Positions 49,786 through 58,526 of a DNA stretch of 64,000 nt are shown piece by piece. The stretch covers positions 1,922,001 to 1,986,000 of the forward strand of contig NZ_JACHDR010000001.1 in the NCBI RefSeq assembly GCF_014201135.1. Direction: 5' to 3'. Positions within the stretch are counted from its first letter, which is position 1; each line of letters begins with the position of its first letter. Made by a program: the position numbers and the translations under genes. The notes under the pieces are model-generated. The model saw only the letters and a program-made list of their open reading frames with translations, did not search any database and was not told the origin of the DNA. Source of the DNA: Neomicrococcus aestuarii (lineage in GTDB: Bacteria; Actinomycetota; Actinomycetes; Actinomycetales; Micrococcaceae).

Positions 49786-51250
49786 TGAGCGGCCTTTCCT
49801 TCGGGTATTCGTAGAGCGGATGGCGCGTCTTCAGTGCCAGCGCGGAAGCAATAGTCACAGGACCCACACGACCAGCGAACATCAGCACAATCAAAATGTA
49901 CTGCGCCGCGGGCGGTAGCGCTGCGGTGATACCGGTGCTCATTCCCACGGTGGCGAACGCGGAGACCACCTCAAAGAGGATGCGATCCTGACCGAGGTCT
50001 GACATCAACATGATGGCCATGGTGGAGCCCACCACCAAGCCCAGCGAGAGCAACACGATGGTGAGCGCTTCGCGGTGCAGGGAGCGGGAGATGCGTTTGC
50101 CGAAGATGTTCACGGCGGTGCCGCCGCGGATCTCGGTGAGCATGATGAAGAACAGGATTGCGAACGTGGTGATCTTCAGACCACCGGCGGTACCGGCGGG
50201 GCCGGCTCCGATGAACATGAGGATGTCCATGCCCAGCCAGGAGACCGGGTGCATTTGGCCTACGTCGATCGAGTTGAAGCCCGCGGTACGGGTGACGGTG
50301 GATTGGAAGAAGCCCGCGAGGATTTTCTCGCCGTCGCTGAGCGGGCCGAGAGTCTTGGCGTTGTTCCATTCCAGGACGGAGATGAACACGGTGCCGCCCA
50401 CCAGGAGGACCACGGTGCCGATCAGCACGAGCTTGGTGTGGATGCTGAAGGATTTTGGCTTGCGGTAGCGGCGGCGCAGCTCCATGATCACGGGGAAGCC
50501 GAGGCCGCCGAGGATCACGCCGATGCTCAAGGGGATGACGATCCAGGGATCGCCTACGAAGCCGATGATGCTGTCCGTGTAGAGCGCGAAACCGGCGTTG
50601 TTGAACGCTGAAATCGAGTGGAAAACGCCGAACCAGATTGCCTGATCAGGCGCGTACCCGTACCCGAGGGCAAAACGAAGAGCCAGTACGACGGCGATCG
50701 CGGCTTCCGTCACGGCGCTAATCAACAGGACATTCACGATGACGCGCTTGGTCTCACCCAGACCTTGCGCTTTCGTTTCCTGCGCGGTGATCAGGCGGGA
50801 TCGAAGGCCTAGTTTGCGGGTGATGACGAGGCCGATCAGCGCGCCGAAGGACATGACGCCGAAGCCGCCGATCTGAATCAGCGCGATGATGACCGCGTGC
50901 CCGAACGGCGTCCAGTACGTGGGGGTGTCCACCGTGATCAGGCCGGTTACACAGGTAGCGGACGTGGCGGTGAACAAGGCGTCGAGGAAGCTCGCGGCGC
51001 CATCGCCCACGCGAGCCGCCGGAGTCATCAGCAACAGCGTTCCCACCACGATGGTGGTCAGGAATCCGATAGCGATGATCTGAGCCGGAGTCTGCGGCTG
51101 GAGACGACGAAGCCGCTGGCCGATCACCGAACTTCTGCCGGTGGTATGTGAGTAGGGGCTGCGGTAGCCGGAACGCAGCTTGTCTAGGGCCTCAGCGACC
51201 GGTGCTACGGCCGCGTGAAGTTTGCGTTTGAGACGCGCTCTGAAGAACAC
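49778..51250 (-). CDS. ktrB: potassium uptake channel subunit KtrB
   Basis: A 490-residue TrkH/KtrB-family K+ transporter with four M1-P-M2 repeats. Filter-like segments include TATSATCVTGLITVDTPT and NNAGFALYTDSIIGF, and the later repeats TRTAGFNSIDVGQM and ATVGMSTGITAALP. It takes up potassium with KtrA gating. GTG start at 51250. Operon order is ktrB then ktrA. Confidence 0.93.
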   Translation of the reverse strand: MFFRARLKRKLHAAVAPVAEALDKLRSGYRSPYSHTTGRSSVIGQRLRRLQPQTPAQIIAIGFLTTIVVGTLLLMTPAARVGDGAASFLDALFTATSATCVTGLITVDTPTYWTPFGHAVIIALIQIGGFGVMSFGALIGLVITRKLGLRSRLITAQETKAQGLGETKRVIVNVLLISAVTEAAIAVVLALRFALGYGYAPDQAIWFGVFHSISAFNNAGFALYTDSIIGFVGDPWIVIPLSIGVILGGLGFPVIMELRRRYRKPKSFSIHTKLVLIGTVVLLVGGTVFISVLEWNNAKTLGPLSDGEKILAGFFQSTVTRTAGFNSIDVGQMHPVSWLGMDILMFIGAGPAGTAGGLKITTFAILFFIMLTEIRGGTAVNIFGKRISRSLHREALTIVLLSLGLVVGSTMAIMLMSDLGQDRILFEVVSAFATVGMSTGITAALPPAAQYILIVLMFAGRVGPVTIASALALKTRHPLYEYPKERPLIG

Positions 51251-51363
51251 AAGGTGGAAGCCTACTCCTTAAGGGTGACCTATTCGTACAGCTACGGATT
51301 TGGAACCTTGCAGAGATATGGAGTAAATTAGATAAGCGTTCCCGAACGAATCAGTTTGGGCAC

Positions 51364-51436
51364 GGGGGTATGGCGCAGTTGGTAGCGCGTCTGCATGGCA
51401 TGCAGAAGGTCAGGGGTTCGAATCCCCTTACCTCCA
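51364..51436 (+). tRNA. tRNA-Ala(GGC)
   Basis: A 73-base cloverleaf. Acceptor arm GGGGGTA pairs with TACCTCC; the D-arm is GCGCAGTTGGTAGCGC; the anticodon arm TCTGC-ATGGCAT-GCAGA has anticodon GGC; the T-arm is CAGGG-GTTCGAAT-CCCTT-like. CCA is not fully encoded (A then CCG). It is the likely target of the island that follows. Confidence 0.95.
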
Positions 51437-51439
51437 CCG
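51425..51439. repeat. attachment-site repeat, tRNA copy
   Basis: The 15 bases CCCTTACCTCCACCG at the 3' end of the tRNA gene are repeated exactly at 52097-52111. Confidence 0.8.
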
Positions 51440-51442
51440 TGT

Positions 51443-51483
51443 AATGTCCTGGGACATCGTTCTGAACGATGTCCCAGGACATT
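51443..51483. terminator. 19-bp stem terminator / IS481 end
   Basis: Perfect 19-base arms (AATGTCCTGGGACATCGTT and its complement) around CTG, followed by TTTTTGTTT. It can terminate the tRNA transcript and also contains the IS481-type end sequence TGTCCTGGGACAT in inverted orientation. Confidence 0.8.
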
Positions 51484-51488
51484 TTTGT

Positions 51489-51921
51489 TTAACTTGGTGC
51501 CTGGTGGGTGCTGGGTTTTTGTTTTTGGTAGTTCTTGTTGGGGTCGATTTCGAACTGTTTGAGTATTTCTCCGGTTTTTGTGTCGATGACAGTGGTCGCA
51601 GACGCGCGTCGATGTGAATCAGCTGCACGGATGGCCCATAGATGTCGTGTTCCGCTGTCGAGGCCGACACGGGAGCGTATGCAAGTGCGGCGTTGCAATG
51701 ATCTGGACTCGATCTGACAGGGTGCAGTTCACGTGGCTGCCGGAACTCGTTTGCTGCGTGGTTCGCAGGCATTTGAGTTTGTAACGTGAATCGCGGCGTC
51801 GAAAATACTCCGGTTTCAGAACACTCAACATGGCATTTTTAGCGGCACGGGGTTTCGCTAACGCCGCGGTCACGACGAGCTTGGCGACGGCCAGGATGAT
51901 GGCTTTGTTCCGGGTGCTCAC
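51489..51921 (-). pseudogene. IS481-family transposase remnant
   Basis: The minus strand starts at 51921 with MSTRNKAIILAVAKLVVTAA, like the N-terminus of IS481 transposases. Near 51600-51489 another frame gives TVIDTKTGEILKQFEIDPNK, like their C-terminus (NxxTGEILRxLxIDP). The catalytic core is deleted. Several copies of the IS-end motif GAACGATGTCC(C/T)(A/T)GG follow at 51930-52080. Confidence 0.7.
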
Positions 51922-52096
51922 GGTTTATCTTCGTGAACGATGTCCTAGGACATGGGTGTGAATCGCCCGGAAGTGAACGATGTCCCAGGTCTTTAGGTGA
52001 ACGATCACTCGCCACCGATAAAAGCCCCGGAAAGAGAAACGTTCGGGGTGAAGGATGTCCCAGGAGATGGGGTGAACGATGTGGTGAGACTCAACA
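51922..52096. other. repeats of IS481-end motif
   Basis: About 175 bases with four variants of GTGAACGATGTCCCAGG (near 51932, 51973, 52040 and 52071) and no gene. Probably stacked ends from repeated IS481-type insertions. Confidence 0.55.
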
Positions 52097-52111
52097 CCCT
52101 TACCTCCACCG
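52097..52111. repeat. attachment-site repeat, second copy
   Basis: Exact copy of the tRNA 3'-end sequence CCCTTACCTCCACCG, directly at the 3' end of the serine recombinase remnant, the usual place of an attachment site beside its integrase. Confidence 0.75.
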
Positions 52112-53510
52112 CACGCACAAGGCTCGAACCCTTGCCAACGGAAACGTTGGTCGGGGTTCGGGCCTTGTTCGCGTCCGCGGCCCTGGTCAGAGCGTTGGCG
52201 TTGACCTGCGGATCGAGCAGCATCTCGACGGGGCGGTTGTGCTCGACGCGAAGCTCGTTGTCCTCGTCGATGAAGAACTTCGTGAAGAACGCCTGGTTGC
52301 ACAGACGCCGGTTGGTGTCGTCGCAGCGGGTGTAGATGTCGGCGCAGTTGGCGAGCAGGCCGAGGGCGTCGTCGAGGTGGGCTCGGGCGTCGGCGTAGTC
52401 GCCGAAGTGGGCGTCGATGCGGCGGGTCACTTGGTCGAGTTCGGCGACGATGCGGTCCTGCTCGCGCTTGAGCACCGAGAGTGGAATCGCGTCGGCCTAG
52501 TGCGCTTGCATGAGGCGGTCCTGCTCGCCCTCGAGCCGGTCGCGGTTGGTGGTGAGGCGTTCGAGTTCCTCGGTTTCAGCAGCCATGAGCCGGTCGAACT
52601 CATGTTGGAGCATCCCTGCAGCGCGTCCTGCTGGGCGGGCGTGATCTGGACGCGGGTGTAGTAGTCCTCGATGAGCTTCTCGACATCTTCGATGAGCATC
52701 GCCTGGCGTGTGCAGTCGGTGCGCTTGGAGTACCGACCGGAGCACACGAAGTAGCAGTAGACGTTGCCGTGGCGGTTCTTCGCGTTGGAGACGATGAGCC
52801 TGGAGCCGCACTGGCCGCAGTGGATGGTGCCTTTGAGGTAGTGGCCGTGGACTTGGGTTGCCTCGACGGCGCACTGGTGCGCGGTGAGCACGGACTGGAC
52901 CTGGTACCAGACCTCGGCGGGCACCAGCGCCGGGTGGTTGCCCTTGTAGCGGGTGCCTCGGTAGATGACATCGCCCTTGTAGTAAGGGTTGGTCAGGAGC
53001 CGATGGATGGTGGACACCGCCAGCGGCTTCGCCGGCCTCTTAGGCGTGGGCAGGCTGCGAAGCCCGCGCGAGGTGAGCTCGTCATGGAGCTGGCTGACGC
53101 TCCAGTTGCCCGAGGCGTAGGCCTTGAACGCCCACTCGATCATCGGCGCTCGCTCGGGATCGAGCTCGATGGTGCGAACCTCACGGCCGAGCTCATCGCG
53201 CTTGCGAACGTTCAGGTACCCGATGGGCGCGCGCCCGTTCGTGCCGCCGCCGATGGCCTCCTGGTTCATACCCTTGGCGACCTCGGTGGCGAGGTTGCGG
53301 GAGTAGAACTCGGCGATCGTGGACATGATGCCGTGCAGCAGCATCCCCGATGGCGTCTCATCGATGTTCTCCGTCGCCGAAACCAACGTCACCCCGGCTT
53401 CGACGAGGCGGCGGTGGATCTCGACGTCATCTACCCGGTTGCGGGCGAGGCGGTCGACCTTGTGCACGATGCAGTAGCTGACCTGATGGGTCGGACTGCC
53501 CAGAGGTCTC
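52112..53510 (-). pseudogene. large serine recombinase (integrase), broken
   Basis: Pieces of a large serine integrase on the minus strand. The later part of the catalytic domain (VHKVDRLARNRVDDVEIHRR, GMLLHGIMSTIAEFYSRNLA) and the recombinase domain (GRAPIGYLNVRKRDELGREV) are followed by a Cys4 zinc ribbon (GTIHCGQCGSRL, CYFVCSGRYSKRTDC) and a coiled-coil tail. The N-terminal ~60 residues with the catalytic Ser are missing at the 53510 junction. There is a frameshift near 52620 (the tail RLMAAETEELERL is in another frame) and a stop at about 52500. Non-functional. Confidence 0.85.
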
Positions 53511-53519
53511 GACAAGGCC

Positions 53520-54434
53520 GTGTCCCGTATCCAAGACGTTACGAGCAAGACACGACCAGTCCCGGTCGAAGTCTTCATCGTGGAGGAGGGCGTAGCCGAG
53601 CCAACGCCGTTCGTCCGCGTAGAGGTTCGCCCGACTATGCCACCACACTTCGATGACCAGGGCCGTCGCCAAACTCGGCAGGGCCGGTCCACGCGCGCGC
53701 TGACCGATGAGGAGCTGCTACGCATCTACCTGGACCGCGAAGCGGGTAGTTTCGCGATGCGCTTCCGCCAGGTCAGTGATGAGCTTCGTTCAGCTGTCGG
53801 TGCCGTGGGCAGCCAGGTCGACCAGATCGCTGAAGGGATCGAAAACAACGTCGCTACACCAATCCTGGCGCTCACCAGAACCACACAAGACGCCGCAGAC
53901 GCGGCAGAGTCCGCTTCATCTTCCGCAGATTCCGCTGCGTCTTCAGTCGACACCGTGTCCTACGAAGTCGAGCATGTACAACGCATCGTTCGTGAGCTTC
54001 AGCGAGTCGTCGAGGACATCCAAGACGACTCCACTCAGAACCTGGCATACAGAGTCATGCGGCTACGGCAAAAGGTCTGGTGGAACTTCACTGTCGACAC
54101 CTGGGAGCGCAAGTCCAAGCGCGCGGATCAGTTGGAGGCTCGGCTCCGTGAGCTTCTCTCCGGCGAGGGCTCCATTGAGGCAGGCCGCAACACCTGGGAG
54201 CTGCGAGTCTGGCAAGACCTACTCAAGGATCGCCGTGCACAGCGCGGTGAACGGGGCACGCAGAAGTGGTGGGATGCAGCGATCCGCGAAGTCATCTCGT
54301 TCGTGGAGAGCCCTGCGTACGCTGCACCCGACCTGCCTGAGCTTCGTGCCGCTCTCGAGGTCGACCTCGACCACGAGATCGACCATCCCGATAGTGTCAC
54401 GAACCTGTTCCGCAGGCTCTTGGAAGACTCATAA
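53520..54434 (+). CDS. N-terminally truncated AlbA/Schlafen-like protein with coiled coil
   Basis: A 304-residue open frame. Its first ~75 residues (VPVEVFIVEEGVAEPTPFVR, VRPTMPPHFDDQGRR, RALTDEELLRIYLDREAG) match the second half of AlbA_2/Schlafen-type nucleic-acid-binding domains; the first half is missing because the gene begins at the junction with the recombinase. Residues ~95-170 are a long Ala/Ser-rich coiled coil, followed by a helical C-terminal domain of unknown family. The frame extends a little upstream of the GTG at 53520. Probably a defence-type gene damaged by deletion, although the remaining frame is intact. Confidence 0.65.
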   Translation: MSRIQDVTSKTRPVPVEVFIVEEGVAEPTPFVRVEVRPTMPPHFDDQGRRQTRQGRSTRALTDEELLRIYLDREAGSFAMRFRQVSDELRSAVGAVGSQVDQIAEGIENNVATPILALTRTTQDAADAAESASSSADSAASSVDTVSYEVEHVQRIVRELQRVVEDIQDDSTQNLAYRVMRLRQKVWWNFTVDTWERKSKRADQLEARLRELLSGEGSIEAGRNTWELRVWQDLLKDRRAQRGERGTQKWWDAAIREVISFVESPAYAAPDLPELRAALEVDLDHEIDHPDSVTNLFRRLLEDS

Positions 54435-54683
54435 GCAGGGGCGCCCGCTCACCGGAACTCCGGCCCGTGACGTCACACGTACCTCATCGACACCGACAAG
54501 GAGATCGGCGACTTCACGGGTCGGGTCGAGCGCGACCCAGTTGGGCAAAGCGGCCAAGACCTTGGGGGAAATGGCTTCTGCGTCCCGCTTGAGCTTATAC
54601 CGCCCTGACTTGCCGAGCGCGAGCATGTGCCGAGCATCAACACTCATGCGCTGGTGGCGCGTCGGTCGCGCGGGGGGGTGCAT
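54429..54683 (-). CDS. small hypothetical protein downstream of HNH gene
   Basis: An 84-residue basic frame beginning 7 bases after the HNH gene stop, with GGAG ten bases before the ATG. The middle (RHMLALGKSGRYKLKRDAEA then ISPKVLAALPNWVALDPTRE) looks like a real folded segment; the ends are low complexity. It overlaps the end of the convergent 53520 gene by six bases. I do not recognise a family. It may be the last gene of the qat-HNH transcript. Confidence 0.4.
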   Translation of the reverse strand: MHPPARPTRHQRMSVDARHMLALGKSGRYKLKRDAEAISPKVLAALPNWVALDPTREVADLLVGVDEVRVTSRAGVPVSGRPCL

Positions 54684-54690
54684 TTCACTG

Positions 54691-56337
54691 TTACTCCACT
54701 TCGCTGAGGGCGTGCCGCAGAAGCGCGTTCAGGACGTCCGCGTCGTCAATGCCTTTGTCGAGCGCCTTTACATCTGCTGCCAGCGTCCTGATGGCCTTGA
54801 CGGGTAGCCAGGGAGGAAGCTCGCGATAGGTGCGATCGAATCCGATGAGGTTACACGTCTGAAAGTCGAGCTGCTCTACCCAGCCGGCGCAGGAGACGAC
54901 AAGAGACGTCAGCAACTGCGGCGCAGTCTCTAGAGCATGGGCAAGGCGGTCATGCACTTCAGCGTCTGATGTCGCACGGGCGAAGGCCCACATCATCGAC
55001 TGACCGTTGACGTCGTTGCCGACCCACGAGGCACCTTTGGACCAGTCCGTTTCCGACCATAAGCGACGTAGGTTCTCATCTGCGGCAACGGCAGGGGCAT
55101 CCTTCGCGTCGCCGTGGCGACCGGCCTCCTGGAGTAGTGCGGCCGCAGCACAGATTGGAAGCCGCTGTTGATCCCGTTCCACAAGCTTGAGCCGCTCATC
55201 CTCGGTCGCGTTGCCCCCTACCGCAATCGCGAGAGCGGCGGTGGGGTCAAGACCAATCGCGAGGAAGTGTGCGGTCGGTGGGATCGCTGCGGCTTGAGCG
55301 GTCGCGCCTGCAACACGCTCGCGGAGTTCCGGGTCGTACGGACGGTGACGGACTCGATGGAACGGTCGGGCTTCATCGAGGAGCTTTCGGTGTTCCGCCA
55401 GGGGGTCCACCTGCTCGGGCTCATTGGCGATTGGTGGAAGCTCGGGCACCGCGACCTGTTCGCCACGAGAGGCGCGCACGAGATCGGTGACCGATCGCTG
55501 GAGTTCCCCCAGCGCATCATCGAATGCCGTGTCCGACGCCGGTTCAGAGCGTCCCGTCCAGGTCGAAGCCGTATCGATCAGCTCCGTGATCGCACGTTCC
55601 AGAGCGTCGCACCACGGAGCAACCTGTCTACCTGTCACTCGGACCGCAGCAAGTTCGATTCGTGCCGCCTCCGCCGCAGGCCCCACTTCATCGAGCGCTG
55701 CCGCCAGAGCCGACTGAATGCCCTCCTGTATCGGGCGAACTTCCATCTCCGACGGCTCCACGTGCACCGGATTGCCCTCGTCATCCCACATGTTGAAAGA
55801 TCTTCGCGTCTGCTCTCGCAGTTGCTGCCAACGCCCAGCCCACGAGCGTACGACGGCGCGAGTCCGCCCAGCCGCGAGTCGAAGTGCCTCTACCCGACGC
55901 ACCAGTTCGACCGTTGACGGAGCATGCAGCGCGTCAAACGACTCTGACGCGACGAGCACCTCAGTTGCCTCATCGTCGTTGATCGGCCAGTTGCGTTGGA
56001 GGCGGTCGTGCTCTGCGATCTGCGCCGCCTTCCACTCGCGAAGCAGGTCGGCAGGGAAAAGCTCCGGCATCTCGTCGATCTCGTAGGAGTGCTCGATGCA
56101 TAGCAGAACGAGGTTGTCGAAGGCCCGGTTCTCGTCGGCAGTCATCTTGAGCCACCGTGGTCCGCCCTTGCGGCGGGCGTGGATATGGGCGACTCGGCTG
56201 TTCAGCAGTCGGTCACCCGTGTCGTCCGAGAGCTTGTACAACGGTCGGCTGCACTCCGGATGCGCGCACCGGAATGCAGACCCGTATAGCTGACGCACCG
56301 TGGAAGGAGTCGGGAGTGGATACGCGGTGTTCATCAC
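54691..56337 (-). CDS. HNH-nuclease-domain protein beside qat operon
   Basis: A 548-residue protein with an N-terminal HNH-like domain: RCAHPECSRPLY (Cys24, Cys29), RVAHIHARRKGGPRW (His51, His53) and AFDNLVLLCIEHSYEID (Asn75, Cys80, His83), a zinc-finger betabeta-alpha metal nuclease. The remaining ~420 residues are mostly helical with no family I recognise (RSFNMWDDEGNPVHV; TAHFLAIGLDPTAALAIAVGG; WSKGASWVGNDVNGQSMMWA) and could be a sensor domain. It follows qatD by 144 bases on the same strand. Start is GTG 56337 or ATG 56334. An effector or add-on to the Qat system is an attractive but unproven role. Confidence 0.78.
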   Translation of the reverse strand: MMNTAYPLPTPSTVRQLYGSAFRCAHPECSRPLYKLSDDTGDRLLNSRVAHIHARRKGGPRWLKMTADENRAFDNLVLLCIEHSYEIDEMPELFPADLLREWKAAQIAEHDRLQRNWPINDDEATEVLVASESFDALHAPSTVELVRRVEALRLAAGRTRAVVRSWAGRWQQLREQTRRSFNMWDDEGNPVHVEPSEMEVRPIQEGIQSALAAALDEVGPAAEAARIELAAVRVTGRQVAPWCDALERAITELIDTASTWTGRSEPASDTAFDDALGELQRSVTDLVRASRGEQVAVPELPPIANEPEQVDPLAEHRKLLDEARPFHRVRHRPYDPELRERVAGATAQAAAIPPTAHFLAIGLDPTAALAIAVGGNATEDERLKLVERDQQRLPICAAAALLQEAGRHGDAKDAPAVAADENLRRLWSETDWSKGASWVGNDVNGQSMMWAFARATSDAEVHDRLAHALETAPQLLTSLVVSCAGWVEQLDFQTCNLIGFDRTYRELPPWLPVKAIRTLAADVKALDKGIDDADVLNALLRHALSEVE

Positions 56338-56404
56338 GGCCCCGAGTTATCCATCGTTGCGATCGTCCAGCCAGCACCCTTCGCGGGATGCTGTCGGCGG
56401 ATGG

Positions 56405-56427
56405 GCTTCGGCGAAGACTGCCGAAGC
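56405..56427. other. hairpin between qatD and the HNH gene
   Basis: GCTTCGGC and GCCGAAGC form a perfect 8-bp stem with a 7-base loop in the 144-base gap, without a U-tract. It may be a weak terminator or processing site separating the HNH gene from qatABCD. Confidence 0.45.
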
Positions 56428-56481
56428 GTTGTTCGCGGCTGAACGGAATGATCAAACCGAAACGCGATCAGTGCTTGGGAT

Positions 56482-57237
56482 CTACAAATACAGCAGGACA
56501 TCTGCGATCTTCTCAGGTAAGCGCTCGATGGCACCGGAACGCTCGCTGAGCGTGCGTAGGTTCCACCATGTCGTAGCCCGGACTTCGCCAGTGCTGATGC
56601 TCCAGGCTTCGCTCAGCAGCTTCTCGATCCTCTGTGTGTCAGCGGGCGTGCGGGCGCGGACCTTTCGAGCCGGGAAGTCCGTCTCGCACAGAACTCGGTC
56701 GCGCGGGAGGCGGCGAAGCTGTTCTTCGGACATCGCGGCGTTGACTGAGAAGTACGCATCCATGTCGATCGCCCGTTTGACGTCGGTGTCGTCTCCGTTG
56801 AACCAATGAAGGATTGCTCCACGCACGTTGACATCGTGGAGGTGTTGGACGACCTCGGTTGGTGCCCCGGAGCTGTGAACGGAGACCAGCACGGGCTCGT
56901 CGCGGACGATGGTGAGGACTTCGTGAAAGATGGAGCGTTGCTGAGCCCAGCTCCCGCCGCGTCGGTCCAGGCCGATCTCACCGACAAGCGCGAACGAGCC
57001 TAGAAGCTCTTCGAACCGCGCTGCGTCCCAAACGGCGCGAGCGGCCGCGACCGCTGGGTGAACTCCGACTCCCCAGACGAGTGAGTTGTCGCGCCGGTTC
57101 TTGACCTGGTCCGCTTCATGCAGGCTTCGCGTCACAGCGAACACAACAGCGTTGCCGAGCGCAGCAATCTGACCCTGGGTGACGTCGGGAGCGATGTGCG
57201 CATGGGCGTCCAGCGCGGGAAGTTTGGCACCGGTCAT
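56482..57237 (-). CDS. qatD: QatD, TatD-like DNase
   Basis: A 251-residue TatD-family metal-dependent hydrolase: DAHAHI near residue 10, GVGVHPAV, LVGEIGLDRRG, SVHSSGA, GAILHWFNGDD and CETDFPARK supply the conserved His, Glu and Asp ligands. In the QatABCD anti-phage system this is the nuclease component. Its ATG overlaps the qatC stop (ATGA). Length is normal for the family. Confidence 0.92.
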   Translation of the reverse strand: MTGAKLPALDAHAHIAPDVTQGQIAALGNAVVFAVTRSLHEADQVKNRRDNSLVWGVGVHPAVAAARAVWDAARFEELLGSFALVGEIGLDRRGGSWAQQRSIFHEVLTIVRDEPVLVSVHSSGAPTEVVQHLHDVNVRGAILHWFNGDDTDVKRAIDMDAYFSVNAAMSEEQLRRLPRDRVLCETDFPARKVRARTPADTQRIEKLLSEAWSISTGEVRATTWWNLRTLSERSGAIERLPEKIADVLLYL

Positions 57238-58526
57238 GTCAGGTCCACTTCCCTCAGTTCGGACAGTCCGCGTTCAGCGAGATCGCTGATTGCGTCTAGA
57301 TCGGCATCTGGGGGCCACGTCCCTGCGTCGATCGCGTATTCGTCGATACCGCGTGCTATCGCGTAGCTGATGGCGGCGCGGTCACTGTAACGACGCTCTA
57401 GGAGTTCGTCACGAGCGTTCCCGTCCAGGTTGTCAGAGAGGTAGATGGTCGTGTCGTCTACCTCAGCCGCAATATAGGAACCACGACGGGTGACGCATGC
57501 GTAGCACAGCCCGCAGTTGAGAGTGGAGTTGCCGCCCTTGATGCGCGCCCCGTCGAGTTTGCTGCACGAGACTGTCAATCCTGCGGTGCGCTCCCATCCT
57601 GTCGGTGGCTGGCCGTCAGCGACCAGGCGCATCTCCTCACCCTTGGTGTAGTCGGCAAACGGGTTCGTCACCGATATCGACAGTCCGAGGGTGTGCAGGA
57701 GTTCGTTGACGCGATAAAAGGTCTCGGGATGGGTGGAGCGGGTCGAAAGCGCACCGGCCCGGTTGGGATGCAGCGGAAGATTTAGGCTGGTGAAACCGTT
57801 CTCGGGCACGAGGAGCGTCGTAGCCTGGCGACTTGATGCGATGGCAACTCCAAGCGCCATGAATAGTAAAGAACGGCTCCTGCTGGAGGATTCCTTCTTG
57901 CCAGCAGCCTGCGTGAACTCAATCTGCGTGTAGGAGGGCGCCGGTTTGTAGCTCTCTTGGAGCCAGGAGCGGATGGTGTTCTGGGCGCGTCGCACGGCGG
58001 TAGCGGTGTCGTAGTGGCCGACGAACAGCGGAGCGTCGTCCATGGTAGACAGCAGGTGTAGCGCACCGAGATAGGAGTCGAGGCCTCCGCTGAGTAGAGC
58101 GACCGACGCGACGGTATCGGCTGACTTATCGGAGGTGGCCGCGGGTCTTGCGGTGGGGTCCTGAACGAGTTCGATCTCCCAGGTGTCGCCGGTCAGCCAG
58201 GTGAGCAGTTGGGCGAGTTGGTTGGCGGCTTGGCCTTCCCAGGGCGCAGGATCAGCGACTTCGACGGTCAGTTGGAGGCGCCGTGTGAAGGCGGTCGGTC
58301 TTCCTGAAAGCCGATCGGCGAGGTACGCGGCGCCAGCGATGCGCGTCAGGTCGATGGCTTGGTCTGGGACATGTCCCAGTGAAGGCAACCACCAGCCGAG
58401 TCCGCTCTTGACGGTGTCAGTCTCGGCTGCCACGGTTGGCCACCGAAGCCGCTGGTAGGCGGCCAAGTTATCGTTCGTGGAATCTTCGCCGGAGAGGTAG
58501 AAGTGAGTCTGTGGCATGTCGATCAC
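57234..58526 (-). CDS. qatC: QatC, QueC-like protein
   Basis: A 430-residue PP-loop protein related to 7-cyano-7-deazaguanine synthase. The ATP pyrophosphatase motif SGGLDS is at 146-151, and the zinc-binding Cys set is in VSCSKLDGARIKGG and NCGLCYACVTRRG, as in QueC. In Qat defence this protein is thought to modify a protein or nucleic-acid target rather than make queuosine. The ~140 extra N-terminal residues are typical of QatC. It overlaps both neighbours by ATGA. Confidence 0.92.
   Translation of the reverse strand: MIDMPQTHFYLSGEDSTNDNLAAYQRLRWPTVAAETDTVKSGLGWWLPSLGHVPDQAIDLTRIAGAAYLADRLSGRPTAFTRRLQLTVEVADPAPWEGQAANQLAQLLTWLTGDTWEIELVQDPTARPAATSDKSADTVASVALLSGGLDSYLGALHLLSTMDDAPLFVGHYDTATAVRRAQNTIRSWLQESYKPAPSYTQIEFTQAAGKKESSSRSRSLLFMALGVAIASSRQATTLLVPENGFTSLNLPLHPNRAGALSTRSTHPETFYRVNELLHTLGLSISVTNPFADYTKGEEMRLVADGQPPTGWERTAGLTVSCSKLDGARIKGGNSTLNCGLCYACVTRRGSYIAAEVDDTTIYLSDNLDGNARDELLERRYSDRAAISYAIARGIDEYAIDAGTWPPDADLDAISDLAERGLSELREVDLT

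Noticed and set aside
51922-52096. Repeated GAACGATGTCCCAGG units as a CRISPR array
   Set aside because: Units vary in sequence and spacing and match IS481 end sequence; no cas genes are present.
53427-53672. Minus-strand 81-residue frame beginning MATALVIEVWW
   Set aside because: It lies opposite the AlbA-like gene and spans the deletion junction; it turns low-complexity and has no family features.
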